From Lamprobacter modestohalophilus (GTDB lineage: Bacteria; Pseudomonadota; Gammaproteobacteria; Chromatiales; Chromatiaceae), in assembly GCF_016583905.1 (NCBI RefSeq), contig NZ_NRRY01000018.1, forward strand, positions 1 through 64,000: a stretch of DNA of 64,000 nt, written 5' to 3'. Positions within the stretch are counted from its first letter, which is position 1. Each line of letters begins with the position of its first letter. This document shows positions 27,152 through 35,239 of this stretch, one piece after another. A program made the position numbers and the translations under genes. Below the pieces are notes generated by a model. It was not told the origin of the DNA, ran no database searches, and was given only the letters and a program-made list of their open reading frames with translations.

Positions 27152-29605
27152 TTGCACAAGCCATTCGCAACCGACCTCAGTGCTGAGCGCCGCCCCTTCT
27201 TCGGCCTCGGTTGGAAGGTGCTCATCGGCATCAGCCTCGCGCTGGCCATCGTCATTCTGTCGCTGACGCTTTACTCCCGCAAGGTCCTGGTTGACCAATT
27301 CGAACGCAGCCAAGCCTATCTACGCCACCGCCAGACCGAACACTTCGCCAGCCTGATCGCGGATCGCTTTCAGCAGATGGCGCGGTTGGCCAGCATGGTG
27401 CCGCGCCTAGAATCCCCAGCCATCGACAGCTCGGCGGCAGATCACCTCCGCGACGCGCTGCAGGTCGATGGCACCCTGCTCGACCTCGAGTGGGATATTC
27501 GTTCAGTTCACTGGATCAAGATCGGTGGCGCGTCGCTCTCACTCTGGCCCTCGGAAGGGCTACCACTGCCGGCGTCTTTGCTGCGCGAGGTGCAGCAACA
27601 TCCAGAACAGATCAGCGAGCATATCCTCTGCAGTGAAGATACCTGCCGCCAATACTTGGCCTCGCCGGTGCTCTGGGACGGCAAAACCGCCGGCAGCCTG
27701 GTACTCGGGCGGACCATGGCAAGCATCCTGTTGGCGTTCCGCGAGCTGACCGATTCAGATCTCGCCATCGCGCGGCCTGCTGACGCGGCTCAATCAAGCA
27801 CAGCCTCAGCAGCGCCCCCGCTGCAGTTCTTCGGGGCGACGCAGGCCGAGCAAGCACTGCCCTTGCTGCAGTCAATCCCGACCGCCGCCTTACTCGCCAG
27901 CAGCTCGCAGGCACCCTTGGCAATCCAGCTCGGAGGCGATTGGTATGAGGTCTTTCGCATCGATCCGGCGGACAGCGGGCTGATCGGCTTTGTTATCAAT
28001 CGGATCACTGACGCACGCCGCAGCATCAGCCAAATGTCGCGCAATAGCCTGCTGATCGGCCTGCTCGGTCTGCTCGTCGCCGAGGCGCTGCTACTGCTCA
28101 TCATGCGCCGCCCCATCAACCGCATTCGCACCTTATCGCGACTGCTGCCCTTGCTGGCAGAGAACCGTTTCGAGACCCTCGCTGATCAACTCCAGACCGC
28201 CCAAAGCCCGACCGGTCTGCGCGACGAGATAGACGAAACCATCGATGTTGCACTGCGTTTGAACCAGCGCATGGCGCACATGCAGGCCGAGCGCGAGACG
28301 GCACAAGACGAGCTACGCTGGCTTGCCGATCACGACCCGCTGACCGCGTTGCTCAATCGTCGGCGCTTCGACCAGGAGCTGACCAAGATCATCGAGTTCA
28401 CCGAGCGCAACCAGGGCCGCGGCGCCCTGATCTTCATCGACCTGGATAATTTCAAGGACGTCAACGATATCAGCGGGCATCAGATCGGCGACCGCTTACT
28501 GAAGCGGATCGGCAAACGGCTGAAAGCCTGTCTTAGCGCAGACGACAAGATCGGCCGCTTCGGCGGCGACGAGTTTGTGGTGCTCGTCGCCACAGCCACG
28601 CAGGAGCTGGTGCTGGATCTGGCCGAGCAGCTCCAAGAACGCATCCACACAACGTGGGTGCGAGCCAAAGGTCACCGACACCAGGTCTCTGCCAGCATCG
28701 GCATCGTGCTCTTCCCCGATCATGGAAACGACCCTCAAACGCTGATGGCCAATGCTGACCTGGCCATGTATCAAGCGAAGGCGCAGCATCGTCAACGCTG
28801 CCACCTCTACTCGAATCAAGACACCGCCCGCGCCGCGGCGAATGAACGCGTGCTGTGGAATCGAGCGATTACCGAGGCGATCAAGGTCGGCCGGCTGCGG
28901 CTGTTCTATCAACCGCTGATGGCGCTCCCCGAGCGAACGATCTGGCGCGCCGAAGGCCTGTTGCGCATGCAGCTCGCCGACGGGCGGCTCGCGAGCCCAA
29001 ATGAGTTCATCCCCATTGCTGAGCGCAGCGGGCTCATCAACGCCATCGATCGCTGGGTCATGGCCGAGGCCATTCGCGTCCTGACCGAGCATCCTCACCT
29101 GTCGTTGAGCATTAACCTGTCCGCAAAGGCACTGGCCGACACCTCGATCGAGGCCGAGCTCGCACGCTTACTGCGCAGCTCGCAGGTCGATCCGCAACGG
29201 CTCACGCTCGAGATCACCGAGACGGTTGCGATCGACAGCATCAGCGCTGCGGTGGAGCGGATCAAGAGCATGCGCGCCCTCGGCTGCCACTTTGCATTGG
29301 ATGACTTCGGCAGCGGCTTTGCCTCTTACGCCTACCTGAAGCAGCTGCCGGTGGATGACGTGAAGATCGACGGCAGTTTTATCCGCAACTTGGATCGAAA
29401 CGCGGAAGATCGCATCTTCGTCCAGGCGACGACCAAGATGGCACACGCGATGGGCAAGAAAGTGGTCGCGGAATTCGTCGAGTCAGAAGCCATCCTTGAG
29501 GTACTCTTCGAGCTCGGCGTCGATTTCGCACAAGGCTACTTCATCGGCCGCCCAGCGCCGGAGCCACCGACCGCTGCGCAAACACGCGCAGCGCTGGCAG
29601 GATAG
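27152..29605 (+). CDS. Membrane-bound GGDEF-EAL cyclic-di-GMP signalling protein
   Basis: A TTG start with an adjacent aggagg is chosen over an upstream TTG. The protein has a membrane helix (VLIGISLALAIVILSLTLY), a periplasmic sensor region of about 250 residues and a second helix (LLIGLLGLLVAEALLLLIM). A GGDEF domain follows with the intact motif RFGGDEFVVL, but the inhibitory RxxD site has Ser in place of Arg. The EAL domain keeps EGLLR, INLSAKAL, LEITETV, DDFGSGFASY, VKIDGSF and AQGYFIGRP, so phosphodiesterase activity is likely. The gene follows the PstS-like and porin genes, whose periplasmic products may feed it. Confidence 0.88.
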   Translation: MHKPFATDLSAERRPFFGLGWKVLIGISLALAIVILSLTLYSRKVLVDQFERSQAYLRHRQTEHFASLIADRFQQMARLASMVPRLESPAIDSSAADHLRDALQVDGTLLDLEWDIRSVHWIKIGGASLSLWPSEGLPLPASLLREVQQHPEQISEHILCSEDTCRQYLASPVLWDGKTAGSLVLGRTMASILLAFRELTDSDLAIARPADAAQSSTASAAPPLQFFGATQAEQALPLLQSIPTAALLASSSQAPLAIQLGGDWYEVFRIDPADSGLIGFVINRITDARRSISQMSRNSLLIGLLGLLVAEALLLLIMRRPINRIRTLSRLLPLLAENRFETLADQLQTAQSPTGLRDEIDETIDVALRLNQRMAHMQAERETAQDELRWLADHDPLTALLNRRRFDQELTKIIEFTERNQGRGALIFIDLDNFKDVNDISGHQIGDRLLKRIGKRLKACLSADDKIGRFGGDEFVVLVATATQELVLDLAEQLQERIHTTWVRAKGHRHQVSASIGIVLFPDHGNDPQTLMANADLAMYQAKAQHRQRCHLYSNQDTARAAANERVLWNRAITEAIKVGRLRLFYQPLMALPERTIWRAEGLLRMQLADGRLASPNEFIPIAERSGLINAIDRWVMAEAIRVLTEHPHLSLSINLSAKALADTSIEAELARLLRSSQVDPQRLTLEITETVAIDSISAAVERIKSMRALGCHFALDDFGSGFASYAYLKQLPVDDVKIDGSFIRNLDRNAEDRIFVQATTKMAHAMGKKVVAEFVESEAILEVLFELGVDFAQGYFIGRPAPEPPTAAQTRAALAG

Positions 29606-29649
29606 CAGCCCCGCGCAAACACCGATGAACCACATGAGGAGCAATCAGC

Positions 29650-29705
29650 ATGGAGCACATCTAATGGAACGCATCTAATGGAACGCATCTAATGGAGCGC
29701 ATCTA
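29650..29705 (+). repeat. Four 14-bp direct repeats forming mini-ORFs at cheD start
   Basis: Four tandem units of atggaacgcatcta (small changes in the first and last) begin at 29650, 29664, 29678 and 29692. Each of the first three reads ATG, three codons and TAA, where the stop overlaps the next start (TAATG). The fourth unit is the real cheD start. The only good ribosome site (gaggagcaatcagc) is ahead of the first unit, so ribosomes would have to reinitiate through the chain. Confidence 0.9.
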
Positions 29706-30171
29706 TCTGTTACCCGGCGAATACCATGTCGCCCAAACGCCGTGCGAGCTTGCCACCCTGCTGGGAAGCTGCGTTGGGGTCTGTTTGCGCCATATCGACA
29801 AACCCTACGCCGCCATGAACCACTTTCTGCTGGCCAGGGCGCGTCCCGAAGACATCGACATCGGTCGTTATGGCGACCGCGCCACGGCCGCGATTATTAG
29901 CCTCATGCGCCGGCTCGACCCGACCGAAGGCGTGCTACGCGCGCAGCTCTTCGGCGGCGCCCAGGTCATCGATTCTCTCGTGCCGAAGAGCGACATCGGC
30001 CTCGCCAATATCGCGGTTGCTCGGCAGATCCTCGCAGCGCACCACATCCCAATTGAAGCAGAAGATGTCGGCGGCACCCGCGGCCGCCGCATCTCCTTCG
30101 ATACCGCCACCGGACAGATCAGGGTGCAGATGCTCCAGACCGCGGCCGAGTTTGTCGCCGCCAATCGTTGA
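29692..30171 (+). CDS. cheD: CheD, chemoreceptor glutamine deamidase
   Basis: The 159-residue protein contains LLGSCVGVCLRHI and AAMNHFLLA, which carry the catalytic Cys and His of CheD. GVLRAQLFGGAQVI and NIAVARQIL match the receptor-binding region, and GGTRGRRISFDTATGQ gives the C-terminal strand pair. CheD deamidates glutamines in chemoreceptors and tunes CheC/CheA signalling. No other che gene is visible, so it is an orphan here. Its start is embedded in the 14-bp repeat array (fourth copy), the most unusual feature of this gene. Confidence 0.9.
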   Translation: MERIYLLPGEYHVAQTPCELATLLGSCVGVCLRHIDKPYAAMNHFLLARARPEDIDIGRYGDRATAAIISLMRRLDPTEGVLRAQLFGGAQVIDSLVPKSDIGLANIAVARQILAAHHIPIEAEDVGGTRGRRISFDTATGQIRVQMLQTAAEFVAANR

Positions 30172-30215
30172 GCCGTCCTCAACAGCCAACTGATCAGCGT
30201 TCAGCGAACCGTTGA

Positions 30216-30662
30216 TCAGCCGGCGCTAGGGCTAGGCCAGAACTCCTGATCGAAGAGCGCTTGTGCCTGATAAGGACAGTCTGCGGGAAAGCTGGACTTA
30301 GGGAGTCCGGTTTCGAAGCTCGCGAGATCAACAGCATCGGTATAGGCGTCGAGGATTTCTGCATCGACGAAACGCTTGAGACTCGGGCTATCCTTGAGCA
30401 GCTTCGCCAGATCCTTGCGTTGTACGCGAATGGTGCCCGCCCAGCTCGATGAGCGCTGATCCGGCTGGTATTGCCACTTGAGGAGATGACCAATCAAGAT
30501 GCGCAGCCGCCGATAGAGCTCTCGACGCTCGTTGCCCATTTCCTGCTCCAAGGCCTCGGCCAGCTGCTCAATGTCGAGATCCTGTATGCGCCCCGCCTTC
30601 AGCAAGCGGCTTTGTTGCTCGAGCCAGGCATATCGATCAGGTGTTCGCACTGGTTCATTCAT
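30216..30662 (-). CDS. DUF29-family protein
   Basis: The 148-residue protein has the DUF29 layout: YAWLEQQSRLLKAGRIQDLD, DIEQLAEALEQEMGNERREL and LYRRLRILIGHLLKWQYQP, followed by the conserved C-terminal WAGTIRVQRKDLAKLL. DUF29 proteins are common in cyanobacteria and Chromatiaceae, and their function is unknown. Its upstream spacer (30663-30757) has two 16-bp tandem units (gcttgcatagggctta, 30671-30702). Confidence 0.85.
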   Translation of the reverse strand: MNEPVRTPDRYAWLEQQSRLLKAGRIQDLDIEQLAEALEQEMGNERRELYRRLRILIGHLLKWQYQPDQRSSSWAGTIRVQRKDLAKLLKDSPSLKRFVDAEILDAYTDAVDLASFETGLPKSSFPADCPYQAQALFDQEFWPSPSAG

Positions 30663-30757
30663 AGGCGTTGGCTTGCATAGGGCTTAGCTTGCATAGGGCT
30701 TAGCTTGCGGAGGGATCGTCTTGCCGAGGGTCGCCTTGCGGAGAACTCTCCTTGATG

Positions 30758-31117
30758 TCAACGCTCTGCGCCAGCATTGCTCGACGATGCTCGCGGTCCT
30801 TCGAGCATGCAGTCTTGAATCGCCGCAACCAGGCGACTGAGCGCGGGATCCGCCGGCACCGCCTGGCCGAGCAGCCAATCCTGCAGAATCTGGTCTTGAT
30901 AGCCGAGCAGGCGCTCGAAGTCAGCGCTCCCGGCGGAGTCTAGCTCGGCATAGCGCTGATCCAAGAAGCGGTTCAGCAGCAGGTCGAGCTCAAGCATGCC
31001 GCGCCGGCATTGCCAGCGCAGGCGCTGGATCTGGCGCTCCAAGCCCAAGGCCTCAGCCTGAAAGGACCCAGCACGACGCTGAGCAAGAGAAGCCGCGCTG
31101 CCGCCACACTCACTCAT
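30758..31117 (-). CDS. sdhE: SdhE, FAD assembly factor for succinate dehydrogenase
   Basis: The conserved core LRWQCRRGMLELDLLLNRFLD includes the RGxxELD motif that guides flavin attachment to SdhA. It is followed by FERLLGYQDQILQDWLLG, the SdhE signature. The N-terminal 30 residues before it and the short C-terminus are variable. It follows sdhB in the operon. The ATG at 31117 lies in the last unit of a 7-bp repeat array that fills the spacer from the sdhB stop (a GTG precedes it by one codon). Confidence 0.88.
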   Translation of the reverse strand: MSECGGSAASLAQRRAGSFQAEALGLERQIQRLRWQCRRGMLELDLLLNRFLDQRYAELDSAGSADFERLLGYQDQILQDWLLGQAVPADPALSRLVAAIQDCMLEGPRASSSNAGAER

Positions 31118-31200
31118 CACTCATCACTCATCACTCATCACTCATCACTCATCACTCATCACTCATCACTCATCACTCATCACTCACCACTCACCACTCA
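31111..31200. repeat. 7-bp tandem array between sdhB and sdhE
   Basis: Ten perfect copies of cactcat (31111-31180) are followed by two of cactcac and a partial unit. On the coding strand the unit is atgagtg, so each copy supplies an ATG and an overlapping TGA; any ATG inside the array reads four codons (MSDE) then stop. The last partial unit contains the sdhB stop and the first contains the sdhE start. Contraction or expansion would alter spacing between the two genes. Confidence 0.92.
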
Positions 31201-31929
31201 AACCGACTGCTCGAGCATCAGCTCTTTGATCTGGCCAATCGCCTTGGTCGGATTCAGCCCCTTGGGACAAACCTCGACGCAGTTCATGATGCTGTGGCAA
31301 CGAAACAGCTTGTACGGCCCTTCCAGCGCATCCAGCCGCTCCTCGGTGGCCTGGTCACGGCTGTCCGCCAAAAAGCGCCAGGACTGCAGCAGCGCCGCGG
31401 GGCCATGGAACTTGTCCGGGTTCCACCAGAACGATGGGCAGGCAGTCGAGCAGCAGCCGCAAAGGATGCACTCATAGAGTCCGTCGAGCTTCTCACGGTC
31501 TTCGGGCGACTGGCGGATCTCCTGCTCAGGCAGCGGATCTTTGCGGATCAGATAGGGCTCGACCGCGCGATACTGCTCGTAGAACTGGGTCATGTCGACG
31601 ACTAGGTCGCGGATCACCGGCCGCCCCGGCAGCGGACGCACCTGGATCGGCTGCTTCAAGTCCGCGACCGGGGTGATGCAGGCCAGGCAGTTGGTGCCGT
31701 TGGCGTTGACGCCGTCGGAGCCACAAACGCCCTCGCCGCAGGAATGACGGAAGGCGAAGGTCTCGTCTTGCTCCTTGATCGCGAGCAGGGCCTCGCGCAG
31801 CATCATGCCCGGCGCGGCCTCGACCTCGAAGGTCTGCATGTAGGGCTTGGCGCCGGTGGCCGACGGGCTGGCGTTGGAGCCAGAGTCGCTATCGGGCTGG
31901 TAACGGTAGACGCTGATCGTGATGGACAT
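31198..31929 (-). CDS. sdhB: Succinate dehydrogenase iron-sulfur subunit
   Basis: The protein has the [2Fe-2S] ligands in HSCGEGVCGSDGVNANGTNC, and the [4Fe-4S]/[3Fe-4S] ligands in CILCGCCSTACPSFWW and CHSIMNCVEVCPKGL, typical of SdhB. A 20-residue Ser/Gly-rich insert follows the N-terminus. It ends within a heptamer array that separates it from sdhE. Part of sdhCDABE; 18 bp after sdhA. Confidence 0.93.
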   Translation of the reverse strand: MSITISVYRYQPDSDSGSNASPSATGAKPYMQTFEVEAAPGMMLREALLAIKEQDETFAFRHSCGEGVCGSDGVNANGTNCLACITPVADLKQPIQVRPLPGRPVIRDLVVDMTQFYEQYRAVEPYLIRKDPLPEQEIRQSPEDREKLDGLYECILCGCCSTACPSFWWNPDKFHGPAALLQSWRFLADSRDQATEERLDALEGPYKLFRCHSIMNCVEVCPKGLNPTKAIGQIKELMLEQSV

Positions 31930-31947
31930 GCGTGGTCGGTCCTCCTC

Positions 31948-33732
31948 TTAATAAACCCGCGGCTTCGGCGGAAAAGACTCAACCGTCAGCGGCTTGGTCC
32001 GCACTGGCTTGTAGTCCATGCGATCATCCTCGCGCAGATAGAGGCTGTGTTTCATCCAGCGCTCGTCGTCGCGCTCGGGATGATCGACGCGCGAATGGGC
32101 GCCGCGGCTCTCATCGCGGTGCAGGGCGGACATCATCGTCGCCATGCCAACATCGACCAGATTATCCAGCTCCAGTGCCTCGATCCGCGCGGTATTGAAG
32201 GTCTGGCTGTGATCGCGGAGGCGAACGCCCTCGACCCGCTCACGCAGCGCCTTGAGCTTCTCGACGCCTTCGGCCATGGTCGGCTGATCGCGGAAGACAC
32301 CGCAGTGATCCTCCATCAACCGGCGGAGCTCGGCCTTTACATCCGCCACCCGTTCGCCCTCGCCTTGGCGCTCCCAGCGGGCTAGCCGTGCGATCGCCGG
32401 CTCAATGTGTGCATCGAGCATCGGTCGGTGATTCGGATGCTCGGCGACATAGCTCAGGATGTCGGTGCCCGCGGCGCGGCCGAAGACCAGGATGTCGAGC
32501 AATGAGTTGCCGCCCAGGCGGTTGGCGCCATGCACCGAGACACAGGCACACTCGCCCGCGGCATAGAGCCCAGGCACCACCTCTTCGGGTCCATGCCGAG
32601 CCGGCGCAACGACGCGCGCATGACGATCGGTTGGGATGCCGCCCATCGCATAGTGCGCGGTCGGGAACACCGGGATCGGCTCCTTGGCAGGATCGATGCC
32701 GAGGAACACCCGGCAGATATCGGTGATCCCGGGCAGGCGGTGATGCACGACATCGGCGCCAAGGTGATCGACCTTGAGCAGCACGTAATCCTTGTTGGGC
32801 CCGCAGCCACGGCCCTCGCGGATCTCGGTGACGATCGAGCGCGAGACCATATCGCGGCTGGCGAGATCCCGCGCCTTGGGCGCGTAGCGTTCCATGAAGC
32901 GCTCGCCCTCGCCATTGACCAGATAACCGCCCTCCCCGCGCGCACCCTCGGTGATCAGCATGCCCTTGCCGGCGACGCCGGTGGGATGGAACTGATAGAA
33001 CTCCATGTCTTGCAGCGGCACCCCGGCACGCAGCGCCATCGCCATGCCGTCACCGGTATTGATGAAGGCGTTGGTATTGGTGCGGAACACCTGTCCATAG
33101 CCGCCGGTGGCGAGCAGCGTAGTCTTGGCTTCGATGATCAGCGGTTCGCCGCTCTCGATGTCTAACACCAGCGCGCCAATCGCGACCCCTTCATCGTCGC
33201 GAATCAGGTCAACCGCAAAGTACTCGTCGAAGAAGTGGGTCTTGGCGCGCAGGTTCTGCTGGTACAGCGTGTGCAGGATGGCGTGTCCGGTGCGATCCGC
33301 CGCCGCACAGGTGCGCGCCGCCTGCTCGCCGCCGAAGTTCTGGCTTTGGCCGCCAAAGGCACGCTGGTAGATCTTGCCGTTGTCGAGCCGCGAGAACGGC
33401 ACGCCGGCATGCTCGAGCTCGTAGACGGTGGGGATTGCCTCGCGGCACATGGTCTCGATGGCGTCCTGATCGCCCAGGTAGTCCGAGCCCTTGACGGTAT
33501 CGAACATGTGCCAGTGCCAATTATCGGGTAGCGCATTGGCCAGTGCGGCGTTGACACCGCCCTGGGCGGCCACCGTGTGCGAACGGGTTGGAAACACCTT
33601 CGAGACCACGGCGACACGCAGATTGGCGGCGGCTAGGCGCAGCGCGGCGTTGAGACCCGCGCCGCCAGCGCCAATGATCAGCGCATCGAAATGTCGGTGG
33701 GGAAGAGAGCGAGCAGCGGGCATAAGGATCAA
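31948..33732 (-). CDS. sdhA: Succinate dehydrogenase flavoprotein subunit
   Basis: Residues near 15-35 hold IIGAGGAGLNAALRLAA (FAD binding). TRSHTVAAQGGVNAAL contains the histidine that carries covalent FAD. The substrate-binding and catalytic regions GRGCGPNKDYVLLKVDHLG and CACVSVHGANRLGGNSLLD are intact. At 594 residues the length is normal. The start overlaps the sdhD stop by 4 bp. It oxidises succinate to fumarate in the TCA cycle and passes electrons to quinone. Confidence 0.95.
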   Translation of the reverse strand: MILMPAARSLPHRHFDALIIGAGGAGLNAALRLAAANLRVAVVSKVFPTRSHTVAAQGGVNAALANALPDNWHWHMFDTVKGSDYLGDQDAIETMCREAIPTVYELEHAGVPFSRLDNGKIYQRAFGGQSQNFGGEQAARTCAAADRTGHAILHTLYQQNLRAKTHFFDEYFAVDLIRDDEGVAIGALVLDIESGEPLIIEAKTTLLATGGYGQVFRTNTNAFINTGDGMAMALRAGVPLQDMEFYQFHPTGVAGKGMLITEGARGEGGYLVNGEGERFMERYAPKARDLASRDMVSRSIVTEIREGRGCGPNKDYVLLKVDHLGADVVHHRLPGITDICRVFLGIDPAKEPIPVFPTAHYAMGGIPTDRHARVVAPARHGPEEVVPGLYAAGECACVSVHGANRLGGNSLLDILVFGRAAGTDILSYVAEHPNHRPMLDAHIEPAIARLARWERQGEGERVADVKAELRRLMEDHCGVFRDQPTMAEGVEKLKALRERVEGVRLRDHSQTFNTARIEALELDNLVDVGMATMMSALHRDESRGAHSRVDHPERDDERWMKHSLYLREDDRMDYKPVRTKPLTVESFPPKPRVY

Positions 33733-34070
33733 CCAATCTGAACCAAGATCAAGGCCTGCAGCGCCCAGAGGCCGGAGGCGAGGAACACCAGCGCGAACAG
33801 CGACAACAGCCCGACGCGCAGGCCAATCGGCTTGATATAGTCGATCAGCACATCACGGATGCCGACCCAGGCATGGGCCAGCAGCAGCGGGATGAAGACC
33901 AGTAGACTAACCGCCACCCAGGGCGAGCTTGCCCAAGCGGCCAACTGGCTATGGTCCTGCGGCGGCGCAAACGCAAAGTAGAGCGCTAGGTAGAGCCCGA
34001 ACAGGCCCAGATAGACGGCGCTGACGCGCTGCACGAGCCAGGCTTTGAGACCAGAAGCGCGCCGGCTCAT
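33729..34070 (-). CDS. sdhD: Succinate dehydrogenase membrane anchor SdhD
   Basis: This 113-residue protein has three membrane helices (VSAVYLGLFGLYLALYFAF, VAVSLLVFIPLLLAHAWVGI and LLSLFALVFLASGLWALQALIL). The invariant His-x3-Gly-x2-D region (HAWVGIRDVLIDY) contributes to haem b binding. Overlaps at both ends with sdhC and sdhA indicate coupled translation. Confidence 0.9.
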   Translation of the reverse strand: MSRRASGLKAWLVQRVSAVYLGLFGLYLALYFAFAPPQDHSQLAAWASSPWVAVSLLVFIPLLLAHAWVGIRDVLIDYIKPIGLRVGLLSLFALVFLASGLWALQALILVQIG

Positions 34071-34441
34071 CGCAGCACCACCGCCCCGATCAGGGTCAGT
34101 GCCAAGGCGCTATAGAGTGCCGTCCAGGCGGTCTTGCGGGCGCTCGGACGGTCGAGCCCCCAGCCGAGATCAAGCGCGAGATAGCGGATACCGGCGAACA
34201 GATGATGGAGCAGCGACCAACCCAACAGCAGCAACACCAACTGACCTAGGGCGCTGTCCGCCAACGCCTCGACCGATGCAAACCCAGCGCTGCCGGAAAG
34301 GGCCTGCGCGAACACGGCGGCAAAAACCGGAATCGCAAGCACCATCAACAGGCCGCTAACGCGGTGCAGAATCGAGACGACGCCGGGTATCGGCAACCGG
34401 ATACGCCAGAGCTCGAGGAAAACGGGGCGAGATTTGACCAT
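34067..34441 (-). CDS. sdhC: Succinate dehydrogenase cytochrome b subunit SdhC
   Basis: The ATG giving MVKSRPVFLELWRIRLP is preferred, since family members start close to the RP-x-[FY]-L motif; a GTG-type start 11 codons earlier is possible. The protein has IPGVVSILHRVSGLLMVLAI (His of the quinone/haem region) and WSLLHHLFAGIRYLALDLG, which carries the haem ligand His. Three helices are visible. First gene of sdhCDABE. No clear promoter was assigned in the upstream spacer. Confidence 0.9.
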   Translation of the reverse strand: MVKSRPVFLELWRIRLPIPGVVSILHRVSGLLMVLAIPVFAAVFAQALSGSAGFASVEALADSALGQLVLLLLGWSLLHHLFAGIRYLALDLGWGLDRPSARKTAWTALYSALALTLIGAVVLR

Positions 34442-34635
34442 GAGAGGCTCGATTGTCTGGGATAAGTCAGGCACGCGTTTGTGCAGCGCAACAAGATTAG
34501 CGGTTCGCGACCGCTAGTGGCAACCTCATCCTTGTCAGTGGTATCCCCGCAGCTTATCCAGAGACGCTGGCCGGAACAGTGAGATCCGCATAGGCGCTCT
34601 GGGACGCTAGCCGACATTGACGCGTAACGCAACAC

Positions 34636-34672
34636 AAAAGCCCCGCGCCGCCAAGGGCGGCACGGGGCTTTT
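34636..34672. terminator. Strong hairpin terminator
   Basis: The stem aaagccccgcgccgcc / ggcggcacggggcttttt (one mismatch) encloses a short loop. A run of six T follows on the plus strand and four T on the minus strand. It lies just after the end of the small secreted protein gene (minus strand) and would stop its transcription before sdhC. Confidence 0.9.
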
Positions 34673-34704
34673 TTGCGCGGCCCAGAGCGGGCCACGGGGG
34701 GCGG

Positions 34705-35109
34705 TCAATCGAAGTTGGTGACCTTGAAGGCGTAGAACGGACTGACCCGCTGTTCCTCGGTCCAGCGCAGATAGGCATCGAACTGCTCGGCCATCTGCTC
34801 GCTCGGGAACGGCAGCACTTCAGCGGCGGGCTTGCCCTGCTCAAGGTCCCTCAGGGCCTCAAAGGCAGCCAAGCGGCTGAGTCCCCGCGACTTGGTCCAG
34901 GCCAGATAGTCGGCGAACTGCTTGGCCATCACCTTGCTCGGGAATGGGTTGGAGGCGGCATCAATCTGGTGCAGCTCCGAGGCCGTCACCACCGGGCGCG
35001 GGGTTCCAAACGCCGGCGCAGTCGAGTGGCCGGTTTCGGTTGCGGCTAGGTTTCCGGCCGCGAGCATGGCGAGGCTAAAGCCTCCGGCAATCAAGATTGG
35101 GTAAGACAT
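34705..35109 (-). CDS. Small exported protein with two 32-residue repeats
   Basis: I chose the ATG giving MSYPILIAGGFSLAMLAAGNLAA, a signal peptide. The mature part consists of two repeats: NPFPSKVMAKQFADYLAWTK and LPFPSEQMAEQFDAYLRWTE, each followed by a (A/P)FYAF/LAAFEA segment. The pattern FPSxxMAxQFxxYLxWT suggests a tandem helical motif that may bind a ligand. I do not recognise a family. It is a single-gene unit ahead of a strong terminator. Confidence 0.7.
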   Translation of the reverse strand: MSYPILIAGGFSLAMLAAGNLAATETGHSTAPAFGTPRPVVTASELHQIDAASNPFPSKVMAKQFADYLAWTKSRGLSRLAAFEALRDLEQGKPAAEVLPFPSEQMAEQFDAYLRWTEEQRVSPFYAFKVTNFD

Positions 35110-35239
35110 CGTCGGTCGATCCATAAAGTTCGATAAGATGCCTAAGTATATTAGCGATTTCTAATTTATAGTCCAGTCTTCCTCGGGACTAAATTGAAAC
35201 AAACGGTTACGAGATGTTTCCAAATGTCACAGCAAGGAT

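Noticed and set aside
29650-29705. Candidate CRISPR or tRNA-like repeat
   Set aside because: The units abut with no spacers, are only 14 bp and coincide with start and stop codons.
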